From assembly GCF_001445655.1 (NCBI RefSeq), contig NZ_LNBE01000004.1:868001-932000 (forward strand): a DNA stretch of 64,000 bases. Reading direction: 5' to 3'. A program made the position numbers and the translations under genes. The notes under the pieces are model-generated. The model was given only the letters and a program-made list of their open reading frames with translations, searched no databases and was not told the DNA's origin. Source of the DNA: Streptomyces roseifaciens (lineage in GTDB: Bacteria > Actinomycetota > Actinomycetes > Streptomycetales > Streptomycetaceae). This document shows, piece after piece, positions 9,242-17,512 of this stretch. Position 1 is the stretch's first letter. Each line of letters starts with the position of its first letter.

Positions 9242-10345
9242 CTACGTCGTGCCGGGGCCCGGGCCGATGTCCTCCGACGTCGGCGGAGCCTGGCGGCGGT
9301 CCGGAGCCTGCTCCAGGCCCGGGGCCGGCGCCGTGTTGATGCGCGGCAGTGCGTACGGGTGCTCCCGCCGCAGCCACTCGATCAGCTGCTCCCGCACCAC
9401 GCACCGCAGCGTCCAGATGTCGTCGGCGTCCTTCGCCGTCACCAGCGCCCGCACCTGGATCGTCGTCGGGGTCGTGTCGGTGACCACCAGGCTCCAGGAC
9501 CGCCCGTCCCACTCCGGCAGGCCCTTGAGGATCCCGTGCAACTGCTCCCGCATGAGGTCTATGGGCGTGGAGTGGTCGAGGTGGAAGAAGACCGTGCCGG
9601 TCATCCGGGGGTTGCTGCGGGACCAGTTCTCGAAGGGACGGCTGGTGAAGTACGACACCGGCATGGTGATGCGCCGCTCGTCCCAGGTGGTCACCACCAG
9701 ATAGGTGAGCGTGATCTCCTCCACCCGGCCCCACTCGCCGTCCACGACGACCGTGTCCCCGATGCGCACGACGTCGCCGAAGGCGATCTGCAGCCCGGCG
9801 AAGAGGTTGGCGAGCGTGGACTGCGCCGCCACACCGGCGACGATGCCGAGCAGACCGGCCGAGGCCAGCACGGACACCCCGGCGGCCCGCATGGCCGGGA
9901 AGGTGAGCAGCATCGACGCCACCGCGACCACGCACACGACGGCCGTGACGATCCGCCGGATGAGCGTCACCTGGGTCCGTACCCGGCGCACCCGGGCCGC
10001 GTCCTCCGCGCGCGCGGCGTAGCGCGCGTAGGCCGCCTCCACTATGGCGACGGCGACCCGCACCACCAGCCACGCGCAGGCGCCGATCAGCACGAGCGTC
10101 AGGACCTGGCCGACCACCTCCTCGTGGTCCGGCAGGATGCCGGCCGAGCGGTAGCCGCCGCGCAGCAGCGCCGTGCACAGGACGACCTGGAGGGGGAGCC
10201 GGCACCGGCGCAGCAGGTCCCACAGGGGCGTCTCGGGGTGGCGCTCGTCGATTCTGCGCACGACCTGGTCGGCCACCCACCCCACGACCAGGGTGACGAT
10301 CAACGCTCCGCCGATGACGGACAGCGGACGCAGTACGCCCTCCAT
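9242..10345 (-). CDS. MscS-family mechanosensitive ion channel
   Basis: 367 residues from ATG 10345 with AAGGAG about 12 nt upstream. Membrane segments at about 8-28, 45-65, 80-105 and 128-150 precede the pore helix (about 150-185, GVSVLASAGLLGIVAGVAAQ) and the beta domain starting at FGDVVRIGDTV, the MscS signature. The C-terminal 35 residues are Pro/Gly-rich and probably disordered. The protein would open under membrane tension and release solutes on hypo-osmotic shock. The gene is divergent from the hydrolase gene, with 108 nt between them. Subfamily is not resolved. Confidence 0.92.
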   Translation of the reverse strand: MEGVLRPLSVIGGALIVTLVVGWVADQVVRRIDERHPETPLWDLLRRCRLPLQVVLCTALLRGGYRSAGILPDHEEVVGQVLTLVLIGACAWLVVRVAVAIVEAAYARYAARAEDAARVRRVRTQVTLIRRIVTAVVCVVAVASMLLTFPAMRAAGVSVLASAGLLGIVAGVAAQSTLANLFAGLQIAFGDVVRIGDTVVVDGEWGRVEEITLTYLVVTTWDERRITMPVSYFTSRPFENWSRSNPRMTGTVFFHLDHSTPIDLMREQLHGILKGLPEWDGRSWSLVVTDTTPTTIQVRALVTAKDADDIWTLRCVVREQLIEWLRREHPYALPRINTAPAPGLEQAPDRRQAPPTSEDIGPGPGTT

Positions 10346-10453
10346 GGACACCTCAGCTCCTTCCGGCCGGCTGCTGGCGGGGCACTCACCGGGTGGCGCT
10401 TCACCCCGACCGTAGCTGGCACGATGGGAGGCACGCGATCCACCTGTTAGGAA

Positions 10454-11089
10454 GTGACTCCAGTGGCGTCCTCTACCACGATTGTCCTTTTTCATTCGGC
10501 CTACGGCCTGAGGCCGGCCGTGCACGCCGCTGCCGAGCGCCTGCGCGCCGCCGGGCACGAGGTGCACGTACCGGACCTCTACGAGGGCCGGACCGCGGAC
10601 ACCGTGGAGGACGGCATGGCCGTCAAGGACGGGATCGGCCGCGAGGAGCTGCTGCGCCGCGCCGTCACCGCGGTGGCGCCGCTGTCGGACCGGGGCCTGG
10701 TCTACGCCGGCTTCTCGCTCGGCGGGTCGATCGCGCAGAACCTGGCGCTGGGCGACGAGAAGGCGCGCGGCCTGCTGCTCCTGCACGGCACCTCGGACCT
10801 GGCCGACGACGCCGCCGTGGACGAGCTGCCCGTCCAGCTGCACGTCGCCGACCCGGACCCGTTCGAGCCGCACGACTGGCTCAACGCCTGGTACCTGCGC
10901 ATGGGCCGGGCCGGGGCGGACGTGGAGGTCCACCGGTACCCCGGGGCGGGGCACCTGTTCACGGACCCGGACCTCGCGGACTACGACGAGGAGGCCGCGG
11001 AGACGGCCTGGCGCGTCGCGCTGGCCTTCCTGGAGGAGATCGGCGACCAGGCCGGGGGCCGGGCGCGGATCACCGCACCGGCGTCCTGA
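10454..11089 (+). CDS. Dienelactone hydrolase-family protein
   Basis: 211-residue alpha/beta hydrolase from GTG 10454 (weak TAGGAA upstream). The nucleophile elbow reads GFSLGG near residue 92, so the nucleophile is serine, whereas classical dienelactone hydrolases use cysteine. The likely acid is in the DPFEPHDW segment near residue 136 and the base is the His of GAGHLFTD near residue 166. Its 3' end overlaps the convergent phoD gene by 20 nt. Related actinobacterial proteins are annotated as DLH-family enzymes without a known substrate; a catabolic role is not implied by the neighbours. Confidence 0.82.
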   Translation: MTPVASSTTIVLFHSAYGLRPAVHAAAERLRAAGHEVHVPDLYEGRTADTVEDGMAVKDGIGREELLRRAVTAVAPLSDRGLVYAGFSLGGSIAQNLALGDEKARGLLLLHGTSDLADDAAVDELPVQLHVADPDPFEPHDWLNAWYLRMGRAGADVEVHRYPGAGHLFTDPDLADYDEEAAETAWRVALAFLEEIGDQAGGRARITAPAS

Positions 11090-12707
11090 CCCGCTCGACC
11101 TGCTGCGTGCCCGAGCGCGTCCGGTACGAGCGGCTCCACTCGGTCGTCGCCTTCGGGTCGGCCTTGTCGGAGAGGACGTAGTAGTCCATCTGCGCCTGCT
11201 CGGGGGTGATGTCGAGGACCCCGTAGCCGTGGGAGTCCATGTCCACCCACTTCGCGTGCCGGTTGGCGGCCTTGATGGCGGTGACCGCGGCGAGCGAGAC
11301 GGTGTGCGGGGCCACGCCCAGGAGGTCGTCCAGGTTGTCGGAGCTCACCGACGTGACGACGAACTCGGTGGCGACGGACGGCGACAGCGGGTACGTGGCG
11401 GCCTTCTTGGGCACGTCGTTGGCCCAGGACATGTGGATGTCACCGGTCAGGAAGACGGTGTTGCGGATCCCGCGGTCGCTCAGGTGGGCGAGGAGCTCGC
11501 GCCGGTCGTCGGTGTAGCCGTCCCACTGGTCGGTGTTGGCGGCTATGCCGCCGGCGGGCAGGCCCAGCAGCTTGGCGAGCGGCTCCAGCAGGTGGGCGGG
11601 CAGGGCGCCGAAGGCGAACGGGGAGATCATCACGGGGTTGCCGACGAGGCGCCAGGTGGTGTCGGAGGAGGCGAGCCCGGCCTTCAGCCAGTCGAGCTGG
11701 GCGCGCCCGGTGATCGTGCGCTCGGGGTCGTCCACCTTGCCGTTGCCCGGCTTGACCTGCTGGGACCGGAAGGATCTGAGGTCCAGCAGGTGCAGGTCTG
11801 CGAGGTTGCCGAAGCGCAGGCGGCGGTACGTGGTGCCCTCGGTGGACGGGCGCACCGGCATCCACTCGAAGTAGGCCTGCTTGGCGGCCGCCATGCGCGC
11901 GGCCCACTCGCCCTCGGCGCCGGGGGTGTGGTTCTCGGCCCCGCCCGTCCAGGTGTCGTTGGCGAACTCGTGGTCGTCCCAGATGGCCACGAAGGGGTGG
12001 GTCCGGTGGAGGGCCTGCAGGTCGGGGTCCGTCTTGTAACGGCCGTGGCGGGTGCGGTAGTCGGCGAGGGTGACGATCTCGTGGGCCGGCGCGTGCGGGC
12101 GGACGACCTGCTTCGCGGGCGGGTAGGTGCCCGAGGCGTACTCGTAGATGTAGTCGCCCAGGTGCAGGACGGCGTCCAGGTCGCGGCGGTCCGCGAGGTG
12201 GCGGTAGGCCGCGAAGTGACCGGACTCCCAGTTGGCGCACGAGACGACGCCGAAGCGGACGCCGGCGACGGCCGCGCCGGCCGCGGGTGCCGTACGGGTG
12301 CGGGCGGCGGGGGAGTGCGCGCCGCCGGCGGCGAAGCGGTACCAGTAGCCGGTGGCCGGGCGCAGGCCGCGGACGTCCGCCTTGACGGTGTGGTCGCTCG
12401 CGGCCGTCGCGGTGACCGTGCCGCGGGCGACGACCCTGCCGAACGCCTCGTCCTCGGCGACCTCCCAGGCGACCTCCACGTCCGCGCCGCGGCCCGAGCC
12501 GGGCACGGCGTCGGGGGAGGGCGTGACGCGCGTCCACAGCAGGACGCCGTCGGGCAGTGGGTCGCCCGAGGCGACGCCGTGCAGGAAGAGGGAGGGGTCC
12601 GCGGCGTGTGCCGGGGCGGCTGCGGCCAGCGGCAGGAGGGCGACGGTCGCGGCGCCGGCGACGGCCGTGACGGCGGTGCGGCGCGATATGCAGGAGTCGA
12701 TGGTCAC
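11070..12707 (-). CDS. phoD: Alkaline phosphatase PhoD, Tat-exported
   Basis: 545 residues from GTG 12707 (AAGGTGATG upstream). The N-terminus holds a twin-arginine motif (SRRTAV) and an Ala-rich signal ending near AHAADP. An Ig-like PhoD N-terminal domain (about 40-140) precedes the metallophosphatase domain with [21 protein letters not shown] and [11 protein letters not shown], the Fe/Ca-binding motifs of the PhoD family. The enzyme releases phosphate from phosphodiesters and monoesters outside the cell. In Streptomyces PhoD genes are usually under PhoP control; I could not assign a PHO box with confidence in the 77-nt upstream region, which also contains the terminator of the next gene. 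Confidence 0.93.
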   Translation of the reverse strand: MTIDSCISRRTAVTAVAGAATVALLPLAAAAPAHAADPSLFLHGVASGDPLPDGVLLWTRVTPSPDAVPGSGRGADVEVAWEVAEDEAFGRVVARGTVTATAASDHTVKADVRGLRPATGYWYRFAAGGAHSPAARTRTAPAAGAAVAGVRFGVVSCANWESGHFAAYRHLADRRDLDAVLHLGDYIYEYASGTYPPAKQVVRPHAPAHEIVTLADYRTRHGRYKTDPDLQALHRTHPFVAIWDDHEFANDTWTGGAENHTPGAEGEWAARMAAAKQAYFEWMPVRPSTEGTTYRRLRFGNLADLHLLDLRSFRSQQVKPGNGKVDDPERTITGRAQLDWLKAGLASSDTTWRLVGNPVMISPFAFGALPAHLLEPLAKLLGLPAGGIAANTDQWDGYTDDRRELLAHLSDRGIRNTVFLTGDIHMSWANDVPKKAATYPLSPSVATEFVVTSVSSDNLDDLLGVAPHTVSLAAVTAIKAANRHAKWVDMDSHGYGVLDITPEQAQMDYYVLSDKADPKATTEWSRSYRTRSGTQQVERVRTPVR

Positions 12708-12737
12708 GGACCATCACCTTACTGCCCGGTAAGCCCC

Positions 12738-12770
12738 GGGGCGGACGAAACCTGACAGTTCGTCCGCCCC
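12738..12770 (-). terminator. Terminator between DsbA-like gene and phoD
   Basis: Perfect 12-bp inverted repeat, arms GGGGCGGACGAA and its complement, with a 9-nt loop. It lies 15 nt past the stop of the DsbA-like gene at 12785 and just upstream of phoD, so it separates the two transcripts. Confidence 0.8.
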
Positions 12771-12784
12771 TCACCGGCCCGTCA

Positions 12785-13606
12785 CTACTTCTTCGGGCCG
12801 AATTCCTTGTCGATCGCCGCGATGAAGGACTCCTTGGCCATCGGCGGGTTGCCGTTCGGGCCCTTCAGCTGCTTGTCGCCGTGGAGCAGGGCCGGGGTGC
12901 CGCCGATCTTGTTCTTCTCGAACAGCGTGCCCATCTCGACGGCCCACTTGTCGTAAGTGCCCTCGTTGACGGCCTTCTCGAAGTCCTTGTTGCCCTTCAG
13001 GGCCGGGACCTGCTGCGCGATCTCGATCAGCCGCGAGTCCTTGGCGAAGGCGTCGTCGCGCTCGTCGGGGTGGTTCTTCGGGGAGTAGAGCGCCTCCTTG
13101 TACGCGACGAAGGCGTCCGGGCTGACGTTGAGCGCGGCGCCGAGGGCGCTGACGGCGTTCTTCGAGCCGGTGCCCTTGGCCAGGTCGTCGATGAAGTTCA
13201 CCATGACGAACCGGACCTTGTAGCGGCCGTCCTTGACGTCCTGGCGCAGCTGGGCGCCGGACTCGTTCTCGAAGGCGGCGCAGGACGGGCAGCGCGGGTC
13301 CTCGTAGACCGTGAGGGTCTCCTTGGCCTTGGCGTCACCGAGGACGATCTCGTTGCCGTTCTCGCCGGTGGTGTTGGCGGGCTTGACCAGGGTCTTGTCG
13401 CTCGCCCAGCTGCTCGCGCCGTCCTTGCTGTCGTTCATGTTGGTCACGGCGTAGCCCACGCCGCCGGCTATCGCGAGGACGACGACGATGGCGCCGGCGA
13501 CGACGAGCTGACGGCGCGTCTTGTCCCGGCGGGCCTGGCGCTCGCGCTCGGCGCGCAGCCGCTCGCGCGCGGCCTGCTTGTTCTGCTGGTTGTTGCGGTT
13601 GCTCAT
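12785..13606 (-). CDS. Membrane-anchored DsbA-family thiol oxidoreductase (copy 1)
   Basis: 273 residues from ATG 13606 (GGAGAAG upstream). A very basic N-terminus (ARERLRAERERQARRDK) is followed by one membrane helix (about 34-54), leaving an exported thioredoxin-fold domain (Thioredoxin_4/DsbA type). The active site is CPSC in DPRCPSCAAFE near residue 112, and the cis-proline loop is GGTPALL near residue 240. The helical insert (SALGAALNVSPDAF) is shared with copy 2. It is the last gene of two tandem membrane-protein/DsbA modules, with 46 nt to the membrane protein gene upstream. It probably makes or shuffles disulfides in secreted proteins. Confidence 0.88.
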   Translation of the reverse strand: MSNRNNQQNKQAARERLRAERERQARRDKTRRQLVVAGAIVVVLAIAGGVGYAVTNMNDSKDGASSWASDKTLVKPANTTGENGNEIVLGDAKAKETLTVYEDPRCPSCAAFENESGAQLRQDVKDGRYKVRFVMVNFIDDLAKGTGSKNAVSALGAALNVSPDAFVAYKEALYSPKNHPDERDDAFAKDSRLIEIAQQVPALKGNKDFEKAVNEGTYDKWAVEMGTLFEKNKIGGTPALLHGDKQLKGPNGNPPMAKESFIAAIDKEFGPKK

Positions 13607-13652
13607 GATGTCTTCTCCGGTGTGGACGTACGGGAATGGGGGGACCGCGGGC

Positions 13653-14321
13653 TCAGGCAGCTGCCGGAGCGAGGGGCGGTCCGCGCCGTACGACGGAGTG
13701 GACGAGGAGGGGGAGGCCGCGCGCCCGGAGCGTGCGGCGCGCGGGGCGTACGCGCGCGCCCGGGGCGGCGGGCGCCGCCGGGGAGGCGAAGGCCAGGAGC
13801 AGGGGGCCGAAGGCGAAGGCGGCGGCCGTGCGCAGCAGCTGGGCCAGGGCGGCCTCGCCGCGGCGCAGCCAGGCGGCGGCCAGCAGGCCCACCGCGACGT
13901 GGCCGGCGAGCAGCAGCCAGGGCAGTGCGGAGCCGGCGACCGGCCCGGCGTCGCCCTCGGCGGCCATGCGGGCCAGCGGGGTGCCGACCTCGCCGCGGCA
14001 GGCGAGGTCGAGGCCCAGGGAGTGCAGGGGGCCCGCGACGGGCCCGCCGGCCCGCCCGTAACAGGCGTGCTGGCCCACCGTGAACACGGTGTCCGCCGTG
14101 AGCTCCAGGGGGACCATCAGCGCGGCGATCGACCCGAAGCCGCGCTCGCGGCCCGCGAGGGCGTAGGCGACGGCGAAGAACACCGCCGACAGCACGGCGA
14201 CGGTGACGGCGGGAAGGGGCGTACGGGAGAGCAGGACGTGCGAAGCGGCGGACAGCGTGACACAGAGCGCCGTGAAGAGCGCTGCGCGCAGCGCCCTCAG
14301 TCGAACTCCCGTCCCCTCCAT
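13653..14321 (-). CDS. Five-helix membrane protein with conserved extracytoplasmic cysteines (copy 1)
   Basis: 222 residues from ATG 14321; a TTG at 14363 is an alternative start. I do not recognise the family. Hydrophobic segments at about 6-27, 31-52, 60-82, 125-147 and 152-175. By the positive-inside rule (GRERG between helices 2 and 3 inside) the loop after helix 3 faces outward; it holds HACYG and LACRG. The paralogue at 15324 keeps CYG and a second Cys in the same loop, and the C-terminal motif LPLLVHSVVRRGPP. Both copies sit directly upstream of a DsbA-like gene, which suggests a redox partner, but this is inference. Confidence 0.75.
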   Translation of the reverse strand: MEGTGVRLRALRAALFTALCVTLSAASHVLLSRTPLPAVTVAVLSAVFFAVAYALAGRERGFGSIAALMVPLELTADTVFTVGQHACYGRAGGPVAGPLHSLGLDLACRGEVGTPLARMAAEGDAGPVAGSALPWLLLAGHVAVGLLAAAWLRRGEAALAQLLRTAAAFAFGPLLLAFASPAAPAAPGARVRPARRTLRARGLPLLVHSVVRRGPPLAPAAA

Positions 14322-14442
14322 GAGGCCGAAGTCTGCCACGGCAGCCGTTAAGTGTCGTGTCAAGATTCGGCATCGCTGGACGCCGCCGGAGGGGACGGGA
14401 ACCCGGGCGGAAACCCGGACGGAATCCCGGACGGGAGGACCG

Positions 14443-15276
14443 TCAGGACTTCAGGGCCGCGTCGACGGCCTTGGTGTACTGCTCGGGGGTGATCGGGACG
14501 TTCTTCCCGTCCTCCGCCGTCAGCTTCTTGCCGTCGAGCTTGAGGGTCGGCGTGCCGGTGACGTCCTTGGCCTTGTCGAACTCGTCGGACACCGTCAGCG
14601 CCCACTTGTCGAAGGTGCCGTCCTTGACGTTCTTCTCGAAGTCCTTGTTGCCCTTGAGCGCCGGCACCTCGTTGGCGACCTTCAGCAGGACGTCGTCCTT
14701 GGCGTAGTCGTCCTTCGTCTCGTTGGGGTGGTTGGCCTTGGAGTAGAGGGCCTTGTTGTAGGCGCTGAAGGCCTCGGGGCTCACGTCGAGCGCGGCGCCC
14801 AGCGCGCTGAGGGCGTTCTTGGAGCCGCTGCCGCCGAAGTTGCGGTCGAGGAACGTGGCGACGTGGTACGAGACCTTGTACTTGCCGTCCTTGACGTCCT
14901 TGTCGATCGTGCCGCCGACGCTCTGCTCGAAGACCGAGCAGATCGGGCAGCGCATGTCCTGGTAGAGGTCCAGGGTGTGCTTGGCGTTCTTGTCGCCGAT
15001 CGTGACCTCGGTGCCCTTGTCGCCGCCCGTGTTGGCGGGCTTGACGAGCTCCTTCTTGGACGCGGCCTCCCACGCCGCGTTCAGCCCGCTCTTGCCGTCC
15101 TTGCCCAGCTGGGAGACGGCCACGACGATGCCCGCACCGACGGCCAGGACCGCGGCGACGGCCCCGCCGACGACGAGCTGGCGGCGCGTCCTGTCCTTCT
15201 TGGCCTGCCGCTCCCGCTCGGCGCGCAGGCGCTCGCGTGCGGACTGCTTGTTCTCCCAGTTGTTGCGCTTGCTCAT
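14443..15276 (-). CDS. Membrane-anchored DsbA-family thiol oxidoreductase (copy 2)
   Basis: 277 residues from ATG 15276 (GGAGAGC upstream). Same plan as copy 1: basic N-terminus with ARERLRAERERQAKKDRTRR, one membrane helix (about 33-55), then the exported thioredoxin-like domain. The active site differs: CPIC in MRCPICSVFE instead of CPSC, which should shift its redox potential. The cis-proline loop is TGTPTLKL. The two proteins share long blocks such as VPALKGNKDFEK and KNALSALGAAL, so they are products of a tandem duplication. Its own membrane partner lies 47 nt upstream. Confidence 0.88.
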   Translation of the reverse strand: MSKRNNWENKQSARERLRAERERQAKKDRTRRQLVVGGAVAAVLAVGAGIVVAVSQLGKDGKSGLNAAWEAASKKELVKPANTGGDKGTEVTIGDKNAKHTLDLYQDMRCPICSVFEQSVGGTIDKDVKDGKYKVSYHVATFLDRNFGGSGSKNALSALGAALDVSPEAFSAYNKALYSKANHPNETKDDYAKDDVLLKVANEVPALKGNKDFEKNVKDGTFDKWALTVSDEFDKAKDVTGTPTLKLDGKKLTAEDGKNVPITPEQYTKAVDAALKS

Positions 15277-15323
15277 GGTCTTGCTCTCCGTGCTCGGTCG
15301 TGCGTGATGCGTGGTGGGTGTGC

Positions 15324-15959
15324 TCAGGCGGGGGCGGGCCCGGGCGGCGGTCCACGGCGGACGACGGAGTGCACGAGGAGGGGAAGGGCCGGTGCCCTGC
15401 GGGCGGGCCCGGCGGCCCGCACGGGCGCGGTGCGACACCGCCCGCCCGCGGCGGCCGTTGTGGGGGCGGGCAGCAGGCGGCGCAGGGCCGCCCCGGCGAG
15501 CGTGCCCAGCAGCCGGGCCAGCGCCGCCTCGCCGAGCCGCAGCCATGCGGCGGCCAGGAGGCCGACGGCGACGTGGGCGGCGAGCAGCAGCCACGCGGCG
15601 GTGTCGGGGCCCGGCGCGGGGGCGAAGGGTCCGCCGACCGTGCCACCGCCGCACAGGGCGGTCAGCGCGCCCGGCACGGCGTGCCCGCCCGTGCCGTAAC
15701 AGCTCTCCTGGCCGGTGGAGAAGAGGGCGTCGGAGGCCAGCTCCAGCGGGACGAACAGCGCGGCGATCCGCGCGAAGCCGCGCTCGCGGCCCGCCAGGGC
15801 GTACGCGAGCGCGAAGACGGCGGCTCCGGCCACCGCGACCGTCGCCAGGGGCAGGCCGGTGCCGGACAGCAGCACGTGGGAGCCCGCGGACAGCGTCACG
15901 CACAGCGCTGTGAACAGCGCCGCGCGCAGTGCCCGCAGCCGTGCCGCCGATATGTCCAT
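15324..15959 (-). CDS. Five-helix membrane protein with conserved extracytoplasmic cysteines (copy 2)
   Basis: 211 residues from ATG 15959 (MDISAARLRAL); an in-frame GTG at 15977 is an alternative. It matches copy 1 closely over RLRALRAALFTALCVTLSA, YALAGRERGF and the C-terminal LPLLVHSVVRRGPP. The outward loop carries ESCYG and TALCGG. No known domain is recognised. First gene of the duplicated module set; the region upstream (15960-16019) separates it from the DUF2252 gene transcribed in the same direction. Confidence 0.75.
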   Translation of the reverse strand: MDISAARLRALRAALFTALCVTLSAGSHVLLSGTGLPLATVAVAGAAVFALAYALAGRERGFARIAALFVPLELASDALFSTGQESCYGTGGHAVPGALTALCGGGTVGGPFAPAPGPDTAAWLLLAAHVAVGLLAAAWLRLGEAALARLLGTLAGAALRRLLPAPTTAAAGGRCRTAPVRAAGPARRAPALPLLVHSVVRRGPPPGPAPA

Positions 15960-16019
15960 GGGGAACGAGTCTGGCACGACCCGCCGTAAACCGTGCCTAA
16001 AGGCGGCCCGGAGCCGGTC

Positions 16020-17354
16020 CTAGAGGCCGGGGATGCGGCCGTTGCGGAAGAGGTCCACGAAGATCTGGTGGTCCGCGCGGGCCCGGGCCCCGTAGGAGTG
16101 GGCGAAGCCGGTCAGGAGCTCCGCGAAGCCCTCCTCGTCGGCGGCGATCACAGCGTCGATGGCCCGCTCGGTGGAGAAGGGCACCAGGGAGTGGCCGCTC
16201 TGGTCGTCCGCCGCGGCGTGCATGGCGGCCGTGGCGCGGCCCAGGTCGGCGACGACCGCCGCGATCTCGGCCGGGTCGTCGATGTCCGACCAGTCCAGGT
16301 CGACCGCGTACGGCGAGACCTCGGCCACCAGCTGCCCGGTGCCGTTCAGCTCGGTCCAGCCCAGCCACGGGTCGGCGTGCGCCTGCAGCGCGCGCTGGGA
16401 GATCACCGTGCGGTGGCCCTCGTGCCGGAAGTAGTCGCGCACGGCGCGGTCGGCGATGTGCCGGGAGACCGCCGGGGTCTGCGCCTGCTTCATGTAGATG
16501 ACGACGTCGTTCTCCAGGGCGTCGCTGTTGCCCTCCAGGAGGATGTTGTACGAGGGCAGGCCGGCGCTGCCGATCCCGATGCCGCGGCGGCCGACGACGT
16601 CCTTGACCCGGTAGGAGTCGGGGCGGGCGAGGCTCGTGTCCGGGAGGGTCTCCAGGTAGCCGTCGAAGGCCGCGAGGATCTTGTAGCGCGTGGCCGCGTC
16701 CAGCTCGACGGCGCCGCCGTCGGCGGCGAAGCGGCGGTCGAAGTCCCGGATCTCCGTCATGGAGGCGAGCAGCCCGAAGCGCGTCATCGAGCGGGCCTCG
16801 CGCAGGGCGCCGAGCAGGGGGCCGTCGGCGGTGTCGAGGGTGAAGGGCGTGTGGCCGTCCTCCGCGGTGCCGGTGGCCAGGGCGTGGATGCGCTCGCGGT
16901 AGGCGGCGGCGTAGGTCCGCACCAGCTCGGTGATCATCTCGTCGCTGAGGGCCTTGGTGTAGCCGATCAGGGCGACGGAGGCGGCGAAGCGCTTGAGGTC
17001 CCAGGTGAAGGGGCCGACGTAGGCCTCGTCGAAGTCGTTGACGTTGAAGACCAGGCGGCCGCCCGCGTCCATGTACGTGCCGAAGTTCTCGGCGTGCAGG
17101 TCGCCGTGGATCCACACCCGGCTCGTGCGCTCGTCCAGGTACGGCCCGGCGGCGCCCTCGGGCGCCTCCGCGGCCAGGTCCCGGTAGAAGAGGCACGCCG
17201 TGCCCCGGTAGAAGGCGAAGGCGGAGGCCGCCATCTTCCGGAACTTCACCCGGAAGGCGGCGGGGTCGGCCGCGAGCAGCTCGCCGAAGGCGGTCTCGAA
17301 AACGGCGAGGATCTCCTCGCCGCGCTGCGCGGCCCGGTCGTGCTCGGTCGCCAT
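16020..17354 (-). CDS. DUF2252 family protein
   Basis: 444 residues from ATG 17354 with AGGAGG 9 nt upstream. The WIHGDLHAENFGT motif near residue 84 and FNVNDFDEAYVGP near residue 104 resemble the catalytic loop and metal-binding motif of aminoglycoside/choline kinase-like folds, as is typical of DUF2252. The substrate and activity of this family are not established. It is transcribed away from dnaE and its start is 158 nt from it. Length and motif spacing are normal for the family. Confidence 0.88.
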   Translation of the reverse strand: MATEHDRAAQRGEEILAVFETAFGELLAADPAAFRVKFRKMAASAFAFYRGTACLFYRDLAAEAPEGAAGPYLDERTSRVWIHGDLHAENFGTYMDAGGRLVFNVNDFDEAYVGPFTWDLKRFAASVALIGYTKALSDEMITELVRTYAAAYRERIHALATGTAEDGHTPFTLDTADGPLLGALREARSMTRFGLLASMTEIRDFDRRFAADGGAVELDAATRYKILAAFDGYLETLPDTSLARPDSYRVKDVVGRRGIGIGSAGLPSYNILLEGNSDALENDVVIYMKQAQTPAVSRHIADRAVRDYFRHEGHRTVISQRALQAHADPWLGWTELNGTGQLVAEVSPYAVDLDWSDIDDPAEIAAVVADLGRATAAMHAAADDQSGHSLVPFSTERAIDAVIAADEEGFAELLTGFAHSYGARARADHQIFVDLFRNGRIPGL

Positions 17355-17512
17355 CGCGGGGTCCTCCTGGGGTGGGGCATGGAACGAACATCAGTGCTGT
17401 GGTGCTCAACGCGTGAGGCTACCGGCGCGTGCCCGCGGCTGTCGGTGGGGGCCGGTAACCTTCAAAACTGTCCCGCCCGACCCGCAGCCACCACCGCCGG
17501 AGGTCTCCCACC

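Noticed and set aside
12708..12737. PHO box upstream of phoD
   Set aside because: No pair of direct GTTCACC-like repeats could be placed in the short upstream region.
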